The translations under genes and the position numbers were made by a program. From Ecytonucleospora hepatopenaei (lineage: Eukaryota; Microsporidia; Enterocytozoonidae): a stretch of 64,000 nt of DNA. The stretch lies in contig JAPMUG010000011.1 in assembly GCA_026692725.1 (NCBI GenBank), positions 5,001 through 69,000 of the forward strand. The letters are read 5' to 3'. Shown here piece after piece: positions 28,235-37,595 of the stretch. Under the pieces are notes generated by a model, which saw only the letters and a list, made by a program, of their open reading frames with translations, was not told where the DNA came from and did no database searches. Position 1 is the stretch's first letter; every line of letters starts with the position of its first letter.

Positions 28235-29059
28235 TTACAAATCAATTTCTATTCCGTATTTTTTCATTTTTTCTCTGAATATTTCTATATTTCTATCCAT
28301 TTTACACGTGTCATCATATTTATATGCATCAAAAATATCATTAAGTAAATTAACTATTTCATTATGTTCATTTCTATTCCTTTTAGCATTTCCATTGCTT
28401 TTATTTGTTACTTTTAAATCAGTGTTTTGAGCATTATAACGATTATTGTTTTGTATAGTGTAATCACTAAAAAGTGATGTTTTATTTTGTGAACCATTAA
28501 AATGTTTATTGTTTTCTAAATTTTCTGTATTTTTCATAAAACTTCTATTTTCATTATTAATCTGTTTAATATTTTTAATATTGTTTAAATTGGTAATATT
28601 ATTAGTATTAGTATTGTTTTCATTATTAAAAAAATTATTATTGTTAGTATTTTTATTTTCACTAACAAAACTTACTGTTTTATCATCTGTATAATTTAAA
28701 TAATTTGTATATTTGTTAATAATTTCTTCAGTCGTCATAAATGAAGAATTTTCTTTTTCTTCATTTTGTTGCTGTTTAATTTTGTCATACCTTATAAACA
28801 CGCCATGGTTTTCTTTACAGTCAAAATATTTTTTATTTTTATATGATCCATTGTTTTTACCTACAGGCTTTTCTAATTCTAAACCAACCCAAATCCCATC
28901 CTTTCCGTCTATCTTACCAATGAATTTTACCACACCTGAAAATCTCCCATTTATGGTAACATTTTCACCAATTTTTAAGTCTTTATTATTCTCCTCATTT
29001 ACCAAGCTACCATCTAATTTAAAATTATTTACGTAACTTATATTTGCATCATCTACCAT
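28235..29059 (-). CDS. CAP-Gly domain protein
   Basis: 274 residues. An N-terminal CAP-Gly domain at about 25-95 includes GVVKFIGKIDGKDGIWVGLE and GKNNGSYKNKKYF, a slight variant of the GKNDG motif that binds EEY/F tails of tubulin or EB1. A long Asn-rich low-complexity middle follows, then a short helical C-terminus. It could be a dynactin-p150-like or tubulin-cofactor-like protein; nothing in the rest decides this. Confidence 0.85.
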   Translation of the reverse strand: MVDDANISYVNNFKLDGSLVNEENNKDLKIGENVTINGRFSGVVKFIGKIDGKDGIWVGLELEKPVGKNNGSYKNKKYFDCKENHGVFIRYDKIKQQQNEEKENSSFMTTEEIINKYTNYLNYTDDKTVSFVSENKNTNNNNFFNNENNTNTNNITNLNNIKNIKQINNENRSFMKNTENLENNKHFNGSQNKTSLFSDYTIQNNNRYNAQNTDLKVTNKSNGNAKRNRNEHNEIVNLLNDIFDAYKYDDTCKMDRNIEIFREKMKKYGIEIDL

Positions 29060-29403
29060 TTATCAAAGCACTATTTTTTATAAAATATATTTTTATAATC
29101 AAAATTTCAAAAGTATTTTATAATGTATATTATTTTATATACTAAATATTAAATAATGTTGTAAAATATATGATATTTTATATAAATAATAGAAATATTT
29201 ATTATAATTTTATAAATTAATAAATTATAAATTTTATATGTTTTTTGGAGGGTATTTGCATAATAAAAAGAAAATATTTTATTATAAAAAATCTTAATAA
29301 TTTGATTTTTATGGTTTATTTATGTTATTAACTTTTAAGATAGATAAAACTACAAACAAATCTGTTTCATACATTTTTATATAGTTTTACTTTTTTGTTT
29401 CAT
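29060..29403. other. Intergenic AT-rich stretch
   Basis: About 340 bases between divergent genes; no coding or RNA signal seen apart from the TTTTTGTTTCATATG start-site motif at its right end. Confidence 0.5.
29390..29403 (+). promoter_or_regulatory. TTTTTGTTTCAT initiator-like motif
   Basis: Directly precedes the ATG at 29404. A near-identical sequence precedes the ATG at 50023, and a shorter version (TTTTGTCAT) the ATG at 24080. Confidence 0.4.
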
Positions 29404-29709
29404 ATGGCAGAAGAAGAACAGGTTGTTGAGCATTCAAACAAGACAAACATTATAAACAGGATTTTAGCGGTTCTTTTTGCAATAATATTTGTAATAGTAA
29501 TGTTCTTAAGTGTTAGAGCTATAGTACAACACATGAATAATGGATTGATCCATAAGAAAAGCAAGGTAGTTGATCCTAAAAATTTAGAAAGATTTACTTC
29601 AATGGAAGGAGAGGCTAAGTTAGATACAAATAGAATGTCAAAAGAAGAATTTGGAGAACAGTTAAGTAAAAATTACGAACAACACACTGGTAAAAGAATA
29701 GAAAGATAA
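29404..29709 (+). CDS. Single-pass membrane protein, unknown
   Basis: 101 residues from the ATG at 29404. A short acidic N-terminus, one membrane segment at about 20-40 (ILAVLFAIIFVIVMFLSV), and a hydrophilic tail of about 60 residues. The layout matches the next gene, so the two may be relatives. Function unknown. Confidence 0.75.
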   Translation: MAEEEQVVEHSNKTNIINRILAVLFAIIFVIVMFLSVRAIVQHMNNGLIHKKSKVVDPKNLERFTSMEGEAKLDTNRMSKEEFGEQLSKNYEQHTGKRIER

Positions 29710-29896
29710 ATTTATAATTAAAAACTTTATTATTTTATTGTTTAATTGTTTTATTATTTTATTATTTTATTATTTAATTTAAATTTATTATAATTTTGAT
29801 TAATCAAAGAAAGTTAATCATAAAGATGTAATACAATATATTTATTTGCTACATTGTTTCAAATCTAACAATATAAACTAAAAACATTCAAAACAA

Positions 29897-30424
29897 ATGG
29901 CAAGCGAGGAAGCAAACAATACACAAACAGGAAATGATAATGGAAGCTCTAAGAAAATGAAAAACATCATCATGATGGTCATTGGTGGAATAATTATCAT
30001 TGCACTTATAGTTGGAACAGCAGAACTTATAAAAAGACAGTCTAATAATTTAGTAAAGTCAGATGTTCAGGCTCAGCCTAAAAGTGACATGGATTATCTT
30101 TCAAGGGATGAAAAACAACAAATTAAGCTTAATGTAGAAAAGGCAATTGATGATGCTAAACAAGAACAACAATTTAAAAGTGTAAAGCCTTTTGATCTTA
30201 ACAAAAAAGAGCCAGTAAAAAAACCAAGTGAACCACAACCACCTGTCTTTTACTTTAACAACAGAGAAGAAAACAAAAAAGCAGAAGAAGGTAAAAAACA
30301 AGAAAATGGAAATAATGATAGCCAAAAACCATTAGATAAAAATAAAATAAAGGATAAAAAAGAAGAAAATGATCAAAAGAAAGAAGAATCTTCATCAAAT
30401 GAAACTAAAAATGATAAAAAATAA
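29897..30424 (+). CDS. Single-pass membrane protein with charged tail, unknown
   Basis: 175 residues. One membrane segment at about 23-43 (IIMMVIGGIIIIALIVG), then a Lys/Glu/Pro-rich tail with KKPSEPQPPVFYF and a run of KKEEN-type repeats. It resembles the preceding gene in layout and in the QSNNLVKS/MNNGLIHK stretch after the membrane segment. Function unknown. Confidence 0.75.
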   Translation: MASEEANNTQTGNDNGSSKKMKNIIMMVIGGIIIIALIVGTAELIKRQSNNLVKSDVQAQPKSDMDYLSRDEKQQIKLNVEKAIDDAKQEQQFKSVKPFDLNKKEPVKKPSEPQPPVFYFNNREENKKAEEGKKQENGNNDSQKPLDKNKIKDKKEENDQKKEESSSNETKNDKK

Positions 30425-30523
30425 ATAATTTGATTTTTGTTTGTTATTTATATTTCTTAAAGCATTTTTAAAAAATTTTGATAAAAATTGATCTTTTATA
30501 AAAAAATAAAAATAAATTTACAC

Positions 30524-31069
30524 ATGTTTTACACGTTTTATTTTTTAATCAGTATTTTTATATTTAAATGTGCTCATAACCCAAATATGTATGTAAGAAA
30601 TAATTTAGAAGAACATAAAGACAATGAAAATAAGGAATATCCTACAGATTACATATATTTTTATAATAAAAAATTTGATTTTTATTTTACGTCTGATTGT
30701 TTTAAAAATCAAGAAAAAATCAATTTTGGAGTAGATCTTATTTTTATAGGAACAAAAATAAAAAGCGAAGAAATTTTAAAAACAACAATAATATTTGAAA
30801 ACTATGCGAGATTCCAAGGAACAGTAGAATTAATACAAAGAAAAACAGGTAAAAAAGAGTTCAGACCACACAAAATTTTAATGAAAGGTATCATACCAAA
30901 AGGGACCATTACACTTTCTTTTGAATGGCTTTTGGCAAACAGCATGGAGTATTTGTTAAAATTAAAAGATGATAAAGACAATTCTACTAGTATATCATAT
31001 CTTTCTTTTAAAAAAATATGTGATCAAAAATTCGAGTATGCTCCAGCTAAAAATTTTGCTGAAATTTGA
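30524..31069 (+). CDS. Secreted Kre9/Knh1-like beta-sandwich protein, array member 1
   Basis: 181 residues from the first ATG at 30524, with a clear signal peptide (MFYTFYFLISIFIFKCAH). The C-terminal 100 residues have the array pattern: GTVELIQR, then KGTITLSFEW, then MEYLLKL and ISYLSF. This order resembles the Ig-like domain of fungal Kre9/Knh1 cell-wall proteins and Ser/Thr-rich GPI proteins. Relationship to the next genes is seen in the sequence; the fungal link is inferred. A spore-wall or surface role is plausible but unproved. Confidence 0.75.
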   Translation: MFYTFYFLISIFIFKCAHNPNMYVRNNLEEHKDNENKEYPTDYIYFYNKKFDFYFTSDCFKNQEKINFGVDLIFIGTKIKSEEILKTTIIFENYARFQGTVELIQRKTGKKEFRPHKILMKGIIPKGTITLSFEWLLANSMEYLLKLKDDKDNSTSISYLSFKKICDQKFEYAPAKNFAEI

Positions 31070-31361
31070 CTTTTATTTGTTCATATAGTCTTATAATTTG
31101 AGTATAAAACAATATATAATTATATACAATAATTAATTTTTTAATTTTTAAGATTTAAATGATTGCATATTATGTTTATAAATTATTACATTAATTATAT
31201 AAATAAATTCTAAGAACAATATTTATAAACAGAATATATTTTAATAAAATCTATGTATTCTTAAACTATAAAATTTCAGGGTATAAAATTATTATAGTGA
31301 TCATATTCTTTATATTTATATCAATAAATAAGATTTTATACTTATGTTTTGATTGAATTAA
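31070..31361. other. Spacer in the secreted array
   Basis: About 290 bases of AT-rich sequence between array members 1 and 2; no gene seen. AGGGTATAAAATT near 31280 is the only less AT-rich patch. Confidence 0.4.
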
Positions 31362-31916
31362 ATAAAAATTTGTGTTCTTTTTTTATTTTTATATTTTAAT
31401 AAATTGATATTATTAAACAACCTTATTGGCTGTGCAGGAAATCCACAGACTGGGAAAAAAGATAAGCTTGAAGAAAAGGATAGCACCACAAGTAATGAAT
31501 ACACTGATACATTTTGCGGTTTTAAAACACATAAGTATGATAATCTACTAATGACACCATACTTTATGAAAAAAGTTAATGAAAAGGAGCTCAAAACTCA
31601 TTTTATTTTATTAGAGACAAATAAATCTACAGGTGGAGAAGATCTAACATCAATAATGTTTATAATTTCTAAAAAATTTAAAGGGAAAGTTGAGCTGGTT
31701 AAAAGAAATGAAAATACAGGTGATTTTGAAAAGGTAAAGAGAGTTATGTGGAATTTTGTTCCAAAGGGAACAATTAACATTACATTACCATGGCAATTAG
31801 AAAAAAATACAGAGTATTTTTTAAGAATCACTGAAGATGAAAGAAAACTTATCATTTACTCTTCAAAGTATTTTTTGATTAGAGAAGATGGTGTAGTTGA
31901 AAGGGGATCAATATAA
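31362..31916 (+). CDS. Secreted Kre9/Knh1-like protein, array member 2, no ATG start
   Basis: The domain is intact: GKVELVKR, KGTINITLPWQLE, TEYFLRI, then YSSKYFLI. Reading back in frame gives a normal-looking signal peptide (CVLFLFLYFNKLILLNN, ending GCAG), but it begins at ATA (31362) after a stop at 31359. There is no ATG before 31551. TTG at 31404 would cut the signal peptide in half. Either a non-ATG start is used, an ATG was lost to an ATA change, or there is a sequence error. About 184 residues from 31362. Confidence 0.6.
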   Translation: MKICVLFLFLYFNKLILLNNLIGCAGNPQTGKKDKLEEKDSTTSNEYTDTFCGFKTHKYDNLLMTPYFMKKVNEKELKTHFILLETNKSTGGEDLTSIMFIISKKFKGKVELVKRNENTGDFEKVKRVMWNFVPKGTINITLPWQLEKNTEYFLRITEDERKLIIYSSKYFLIREDGVVERGSI

Positions 31917-32001
31917 AATTGATTTATATATTTTATTTTTAAATTTAAAAAATAAAAATTTTTTAATCTTTTTACTCCTTGGAAATCTTTTACTTCTCCT
32001 T

Positions 32002-32520
32002 ATGATATTTTATATTTTGTACTTTATTTTTATAAATTTTATTATATGTGCAGAAAGCATGGATATAAATGAACAAAATATATCAGAAAAGAAAGACAGT
32101 TCATCAAGTGAAGAATATTATGACGTAAAAGATTATGCATTAGGCAATAATATAAAACTAATTTCATACATTCCAAATTTAATAAAGAGAATAGACAAAA
32201 CAGATTTAGGAGTAGAATTAATTTGTATGGAAATAAATACAAAACCAGACAAAACAAAAACAGTTGTTATGATTTTTGAATTTTATACTGATTTTTCAGG
32301 TGATGTAGATTTGGTTGAAAGAAACCCCTATAAATATACATTTGAAAAACACAAAACAATAATAACAGGTGAAATAAAAAGAGGAACATACACAGTAACA
32401 TTTCCATTTGATTTAGAAGAAAAAATGGAGTATTCACTAAAAGTTAAAAATACTTCCTCTCTTATAACTTATAAATACATTGGTAACAGTACATTTAATA
32501 TTGGAAAAACAATAAAATAA
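32002..32520 (+). CDS. Secreted Kre9/Knh1-like protein, array member 3
   Basis: 172 residues from the ATG at 32002, which gives a signal peptide (MIFYILYFIFINFIICAES); the frame is open further upstream, but without a better start. The domain has GDVDLVER, RGTYTVTFPFDLE, MEYSLKV and YIGNSTFNI. It is the clearest match to the fungal pattern of glycine-containing turn, strand, acidic-aromatic strand and final Phe strand. Confidence 0.78.
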   Translation: MIFYILYFIFINFIICAESMDINEQNISEKKDSSSSEEYYDVKDYALGNNIKLISYIPNLIKRIDKTDLGVELICMEINTKPDKTKTVVMIFEFYTDFSGDVDLVERNPYKYTFEKHKTIITGEIKRGTYTVTFPFDLEEKMEYSLKVKNTSSLITYKYIGNSTFNIGKTIK

Positions 32521-32693
32521 GTTTTATGATTGATTTTTGACATATAATGACAAAAACTTAAAATTTGATATTATTGTTAAAAATATATGTTTTACATTAT
32601 ATATTTCAAATATTAATAAATACAAACTATTGGAAAATAAAAAATTTTTTGATCAATATTTTTTGTTTTTAAATAAATTTTTACCATTTATTT

Positions 32694-33347
32694 ATGATTG
32701 CATTTATTATAATAAGTTTTTTATCATTAGTCAGTACAGTATGTGGAAACAGTAATGCACATATTACTAGTTTAGGATCTTTTACAAAAGTTGAAGATAA
32801 ATTCACCAAATATTCAAAATACAAAAAAATTAACTTTACCTTTATGGAAAAGATTTTTAATAAAACGAATGAATATAAAATCGTTTTTAAACTTTTAATA
32901 AATGAAAAAGTTTCAGTATTTTTAGTAAAAAAATCAAAAGAAGATACTGAATATAAAAAATGTAAGTATATTGGAGATAATTTTGTTTCCAAGAATTTCA
33001 TTACTAAAACTGTATTATTAGAAAATATTCAAGATGGGGATAAATTTAAAATTTTAATTCGTTATACTAATAATAATGTTAGTATTTATTCAGATGTCTA
33101 TTTTGTTTATAATGAAAATACAGAGTCTATTTCAGAAAGTGATAATTTAGAAACTATTTTATCTGATAATTTAGAGAATGAAAATTTAGAGACTGTAGAA
33201 GAGAAAGAAACGTTTTATGATATTGCAAATGAAGCTTTAGAAACAATGCAAAAGAAAGTTGATGATGTTTTAAATTTATATTCTGATGATGAAACATATG
33301 ATAGTAAAAAAGAAGAAATTTCATTAACTAAAAAGAAAGATGATTAA
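32694..33347 (+). CDS. Secreted protein, array member 4 (divergent, acidic tail)
   Basis: 217 residues. Signal peptide MIAFIIISFLSLVSTVCG. The middle (VSVFLVKKS, then ITKTVLLENI, FKILIRYTNNN and SDVYFVY) follows the array pattern but is more diverged. A 75-residue acidic, helical tail follows with repeated NLE motifs. Family membership is inferred from pattern and position. Confidence 0.7.
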   Translation: MIAFIIISFLSLVSTVCGNSNAHITSLGSFTKVEDKFTKYSKYKKINFTFMEKIFNKTNEYKIVFKLLINEKVSVFLVKKSKEDTEYKKCKYIGDNFVSKNFITKTVLLENIQDGDKFKILIRYTNNNVSIYSDVYFVYNENTESISESDNLETILSDNLENENLETVEEKETFYDIANEALETMQKKVDDVLNLYSDDETYDSKKEEISLTKKKDD

Positions 33348-33446
33348 TTAAAATAAATTAATAAAATTATACTCATCAAATAAAAATAATTTTATATTTT
33401 ATATTTATTGTTTTTAAATTAAAACATCAAAATTTTAATCACCCTT

Positions 33447-33944
33447 ATGATAAATGTTTTATTGATCATTTTATGTTTATTTCAAAATAGTATTGCAAGT
33501 GATTATACATATAAACCATTGATTGATTTATATCCAGGAATAACTTCATTTAGTTTTACAAACATTCAAAATATTCAAATGATTAAACAAAATCATTCTT
33601 TATGTATTGCTGAATATAATAAAAAAAGTAATTATAGTGATATTACAATAATCATTAACAAAATGAAGGAAGGAAATCTGTTTCTCATTAGAAAAGAAGA
33701 AAACAACACATGGAAATTTGTTATGGCATTAGGTAAAGGTAGTTTTATACCAGGGTCATATACATTTAAAATACAAAATTATATAGAAGATGATAAAAAA
33801 CATAAAGTAATGTTTAGAAAACTAAATAAAACAACAGGACAGAAATATTCATGTAATAGTTTTAATAATAAAAAAGTAGGGAAAGTTAAAAATAAAATTA
33901 GAAATAACATAAAAGTAGAAGGACTTCCACCATTAGAAGGGTAA
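33447..33944 (+). CDS. Secreted protein, array member 5
   Basis: 165 residues. Signal peptide MINVLLIILCLFQNSIAS. The domain has GNLFLIRK, GSFIPGSYTFKI, HKVMFRK and a final YSCNSF. The tail is basic. CACCC lies immediately before the ATG, so expression is likely. Confidence 0.72.
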   Translation: MINVLLIILCLFQNSIASDYTYKPLIDLYPGITSFSFTNIQNIQMIKQNHSLCIAEYNKKSNYSDITIIINKMKEGNLFLIRKEENNTWKFVMALGKGSFIPGSYTFKIQNYIEDDKKHKVMFRKLNKTTGQKYSCNSFNNKKVGKVKNKIRNNIKVEGLPPLEG

Positions 33945-33985
33945 TAATATAATATAAAAAAATTTATAATTTAACCTTATTTTTT

Positions 33986-34107
33986 ATTGATATATTTATT
34001 GATATATTTTATATTTTTATTGATAGATATATAGATATATTTTATATTTTTATTGATATATTTTATATTTTTTATTTTTATTGATATATTTTATATTTTT
34101 TATTGAT
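33986..34107. repeat. AT-rich imperfect tandem repeat (TTATTGATATATTTTATATT)
   Basis: Five to six imperfect copies of a roughly 20-base unit fill the spacer before array member 6. Confidence 0.75.
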
Positions 34108-34794
34108 ATGAATATGTTTATATTATTAATTAATTGTTCATTTATATTTAATATATTTAAAAGTCAATATACACTAGTAGAACAACAATTAGAATTAATA
34201 AAAATAGTAAAAAATACAAATATAAACAAATATGAAGTACATTGGAAAGATAAAAATGTAGCAGATATGGCAGAAAGTGTGGTATTAGAAAGATATACAT
34301 TTCCAAAAAGTAACAGTATACAAAACATAAAAAACATTAGTAATGATACAAATATACATAATAGTAATGATACAAATATACATAATAGTAATGATACAAA
34401 TATACATAATAGTAATGATATAAAAGATAATACTAAATATAATATAAATTTAGAAAGTATGGAAGAAATGTTAAATACTAAAACAAATGATACATGTAAT
34501 AGCAATAAAAGTAATAATATATTTAAAACATTATTTAGTAAAAAAACAAAAGATAATACATCAAATATATTTAAAAATATAAATAATATAAACAATACAA
34601 GTAATACAAATATAAAATATAATTCATATGGTAAATGGATATTATTTGAAAATCTATTAAACTCAATAACATCATATGATAATTTACATACAAGAATAAA
34701 TACACATGTATCACTAGTAGATGAAATATATCATGGATATACATACAGAATAAAAGCAGATGATCATATATCAAATATATTATATATAGTATAA
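34108..34794 (+). CDS. Secreted protein, array member 6, with NDTNIHNS repeats
   Basis: 228 residues from the ATG at 34108 (a second ATG lies two codons on). Signal peptide MNMFILLINCSFIFNIF. VVLERYTF and the C-terminal GKWILFENLLNSI, then HGYTYRIKADDH match the ends of the array domain. Between them a low-complexity Asn-rich insert contains three exact copies of an eight-residue repeat. Codons are almost all A/T. Membership is inferred. Confidence 0.62.
   Translation: MNMFILLINCSFIFNIFKSQYTLVEQQLELIKIVKNTNINKYEVHWKDKNVADMAESVVLERYTFPKSNSIQNIKNISNDTNIHNSNDTNIHNSNDTNIHNSNDIKDNTKYNINLESMEEMLNTKTNDTCNSNKSNNIFKTLFSKKTKDNTSNIFKNINNINNTSNTNIKYNSYGKWILFENLLNSITSYDNLHTRINTHVSLVDEIYHGYTYRIKADDHISNILYIV
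34339..34419 (+). repeat. 24-bp coding tandem repeat
   Basis: Three perfect 24-base copies and a 9-base partial fourth, in frame, encoding SNDTNIHN-type octapeptides in array member 6. Confidence 0.95.
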
Positions 34795-34983
34795 ATATAA
34801 AATAAATTATATAAAATGTAATATTAAATAAATATTTATTAATTCTATCTATATTACATTTTAAATATTATATATTATATAAATAATTATTATTTAACCT
34901 TAATTAATTATAAAAAACATTGATAATAAAACAATAAAATATATCTATATTATAAAACATTAAGAATATATTTATATTATAAT

Positions 34984-35736
34984 ATGTTAATAAGTTATAT
35001 ATCAATTATATATAATACTGATAATATACATTATTATGATGATTGTTATATAGATGATATAATAAATATAACATCTAATAATAACACTATTCTATATGAT
35101 AATAACACTATTCTATATGATAATAATAATATATTATATGATAGTATATTACAAACAGGACCACTTAATTTATCAATAAAAGATAATACTAATAATATAA
35201 ATATATTAGACAATATACATAATAGTATAATAAGTGATAATGATAATAATAGTATAATAAGTGATAATGGTACTAATAGTAATTATTTATTTGATAATGA
35301 TAATATTGATAAATTAAAAAAGAAAATAAGAAAGGAATGTAAAGAAAGATTAACATATAATAATAATTATAATAATAATGTTACATTATCTAATACTATA
35401 TCTGACAATATATCTGATAATAATAGTAGTAATATTATATCTATTATATATAATAATACTAATAATATAATACATATAAATATATCAATAAACAATATAG
35501 ATATATTAAATAGTATAATTATATTAGAAGGATTCAATACATTAGAATATATCAATAATATAAATAATGCGTATAAAAATAAGTTATATAAACAAATAAA
35601 TATAACACATGTATATGGTAATATATATACATTAAGTATAAGTGTAAATAAAGAAGTATATAAGTATTATAGAATAAAGATAATAAGAGAGGATATAGTA
35701 GAATATACAAATATAAAGAGTATAACATATATATAA
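34984..35736 (+). CDS. Asn/Ile-rich protein, probable array member 7
   Basis: 250 residues. The N-terminus (MLISYISIIYNTDNI) is only weakly like a signal peptide. The first 150 residues are Asn/Asp/Ile low complexity. The last 100, with SIIILEGFN, then INITHVYGNIYTLSI and YKYYRIKIIRED, follow the strand order of the array domain. It may be a real but eroded member. Nearly all codons are A/T only. Confidence 0.5.
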   Translation: MLISYISIIYNTDNIHYYDDCYIDDIINITSNNNTILYDNNTILYDNNNILYDSILQTGPLNLSIKDNTNNINILDNIHNSIISDNDNNSIISDNGTNSNYLFDNDNIDKLKKKIRKECKERLTYNNNYNNNVTLSNTISDNISDNNSSNIISIIYNNTNNIIHINISINNIDILNSIIILEGFNTLEYINNINNAYKNKLYKQINITHVYGNIYTLSISVNKEVYKYYRIKIIREDIVEYTNIKSITYI

Positions 35737-35820
35737 CAGTATAACAGTATAACATATATATATAATAAATATTTTATACCCTATAAAAATAACAGTATAA
35801 CAGTATAATAATATATATAT

Positions 35821-37509
35821 ATGTCATATGTTATATTACATGTTATAATTACTAATGATAATAATGAATATTTTATAGCTAATAATACATATAATAATAT
35901 AAATTATAAAATATATAAAACAATAAATAATACATATAATACATATAATGTTAAATATATTAATAATCATACATTTATATTAAATAATAAATATTATATA
36001 ACATATGATAATAATATATTATATAATGATAATAATATATTACATAATAATACTAATATATTACATAATGATAATATAATTAGTATTGATAAAGATACAT
36101 CTAATTGGTTATGTGATATATCTAATACATATGCACCATATATAGTATTAATAAAATCAATATCAGAACCAATAAAATATAATAATACATATAATACATA
36201 TAATACATATAATAAATATAATACATATAATACATATAATAATACATATAATAAATATAATACTAATAATACATATAATGATAATATGTATATTATATAT
36301 ATTGATATATATGATACTACTAAAACAATAAAAATGAGTGTAATATATAATATAGAAGAATATAAAGAAATAAAAGTAGATAGGATATATATGATAAAAG
36401 GAATAAAGAATAATACATATAATAATACAAATAACAGTAATATAAATTATACTAATATAAATAATACATATAATACCAATTATATATGTAATAATATAAA
36501 TGATATAATATATATTAATATAGATTATAATATAAAATGTAAATATATTAATAATATATATAATAATATAAACATATATAATACAATATCATTTATAGGT
36601 ATAATATTAAATAGAGAGAGTAATAGTAATACTAATATATGTAATACATATAATACATATAATACTAATTATAAATATACTATTAAATATAATGATAATA
36701 GAATTATATTATATACTAATAACATATATGTAATAGGTAATACATATACATTTATAAACATAATAGTATTACATATAGATGAATATTATAGGAAGATATG
36801 TAATATAGATAATAAGAGTATAATAAAGAAATATAATATACATATAAAAGAGAATGATGATAATATACATAATATAGATATAGATGATAATAGTATTATT
36901 AACAATAAAATAGATTATAATAGTAATATTAAAAATAATATTATTAATGATATATATAAAATAAAAGAAAATAATAAATATAATAATAAATATAATAATA
37001 AATATAACAATAAATATAATAATAAATATAATTTTATAGATAGTAGTAGTGATAATAATACCAATAAATCTAATAATACTAATACATTATCAAATAATAG
37101 TAATAATACCAATACATTATCTAATAATACTAATACATTATGTAATAATAGTAAAATACAAATAAATATAAAAAGAAGAAAAGATAATAATACTAATATA
37201 ACATATAATGATAATACTAATATAACATATAATAATAGTTATGATAATATATATAATTACCATAATATGTTTAAACTACTCTCTATCAATGGTATTGATT
37301 ATACCTGTGAATGTGGTAGTATATATGCTTACTTGCATATGAGTGATGGATATACCTATGAAATACATTATAGACTGTTACGTATATTAGAAGAATATAA
37401 CATAGTAAGATATAATATAGTAGATACAGGTATAGAAATATTATATAAGATAGAGAATAATAGAATAGTAGGAATTATGGTAGATAAGAATATATTATAT
37501 TATAAATAA
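35821..37509 (+). CDS. Asn/Tyr-rich OB-fold protein, possibly RPA1-like
   Basis: 562 residues, full of NNTYNTYN repeats encoded by ATA/AAT/TAT runs. Conserved-looking islands remain: YIVLIKSISEPI, then YIIYIDIYDTTKTIKMSVIY and VDRIYMIKGIK near 155-200, NDIIYINIDYNIKCKYI with ISFIGIIL near 225-260, and a final 90-residue block with YTCECGSIYAY. Their order recalls the tandem single-strand-binding OB folds of replication protein A large subunit. The full zinc ribbon is not seen. A tentative assignment only. Confidence 0.45.
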   Translation: MSYVILHVIITNDNNEYFIANNTYNNINYKIYKTINNTYNTYNVKYINNHTFILNNKYYITYDNNILYNDNNILHNNTNILHNDNIISIDKDTSNWLCDISNTYAPYIVLIKSISEPIKYNNTYNTYNTYNKYNTYNTYNNTYNKYNTNNTYNDNMYIIYIDIYDTTKTIKMSVIYNIEEYKEIKVDRIYMIKGIKNNTYNNTNNSNINYTNINNTYNTNYICNNINDIIYINIDYNIKCKYINNIYNNINIYNTISFIGIILNRESNSNTNICNTYNTYNTNYKYTIKYNDNRIILYTNNIYVIGNTYTFINIIVLHIDEYYRKICNIDNKSIIKKYNIHIKENDDNIHNIDIDDNSIINNKIDYNSNIKNNIINDIYKIKENNKYNNKYNNKYNNKYNNKYNFIDSSSDNNTNKSNNTNTLSNNSNNTNTLSNNTNTLCNNSKIQINIKRRKDNNTNITYNDNTNITYNNSYDNIYNYHNMFKLLSINGIDYTCECGSIYAYLHMSDGYTYEIHYRLLRILEEYNIVRYNIVDTGIEILYKIENNRIVGIMVDKNILYYK

Positions 37510-37595
37510 ATAAGTTATATTTTATTATACCCTTAAAATATTTATATTTATATTTATTTTTATATATTTGTATAATAATATAATAATATAATAAT

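Noticed and set aside
32537..32755. 72-codon plus-strand ORF between array members 3 and 4
   Set aside because: Overlaps the signal peptide of member 4, lacks an ATG-proximal motif and has no homologue-like pattern.
34164..34595. 143-codon minus-strand Leu/Phe-rich ORF opposite array member 6
   Set aside because: Produced by the complement of Asn codons (AAT/AAC become ATT/GTT); typical shadow of an Asn-rich repeat.
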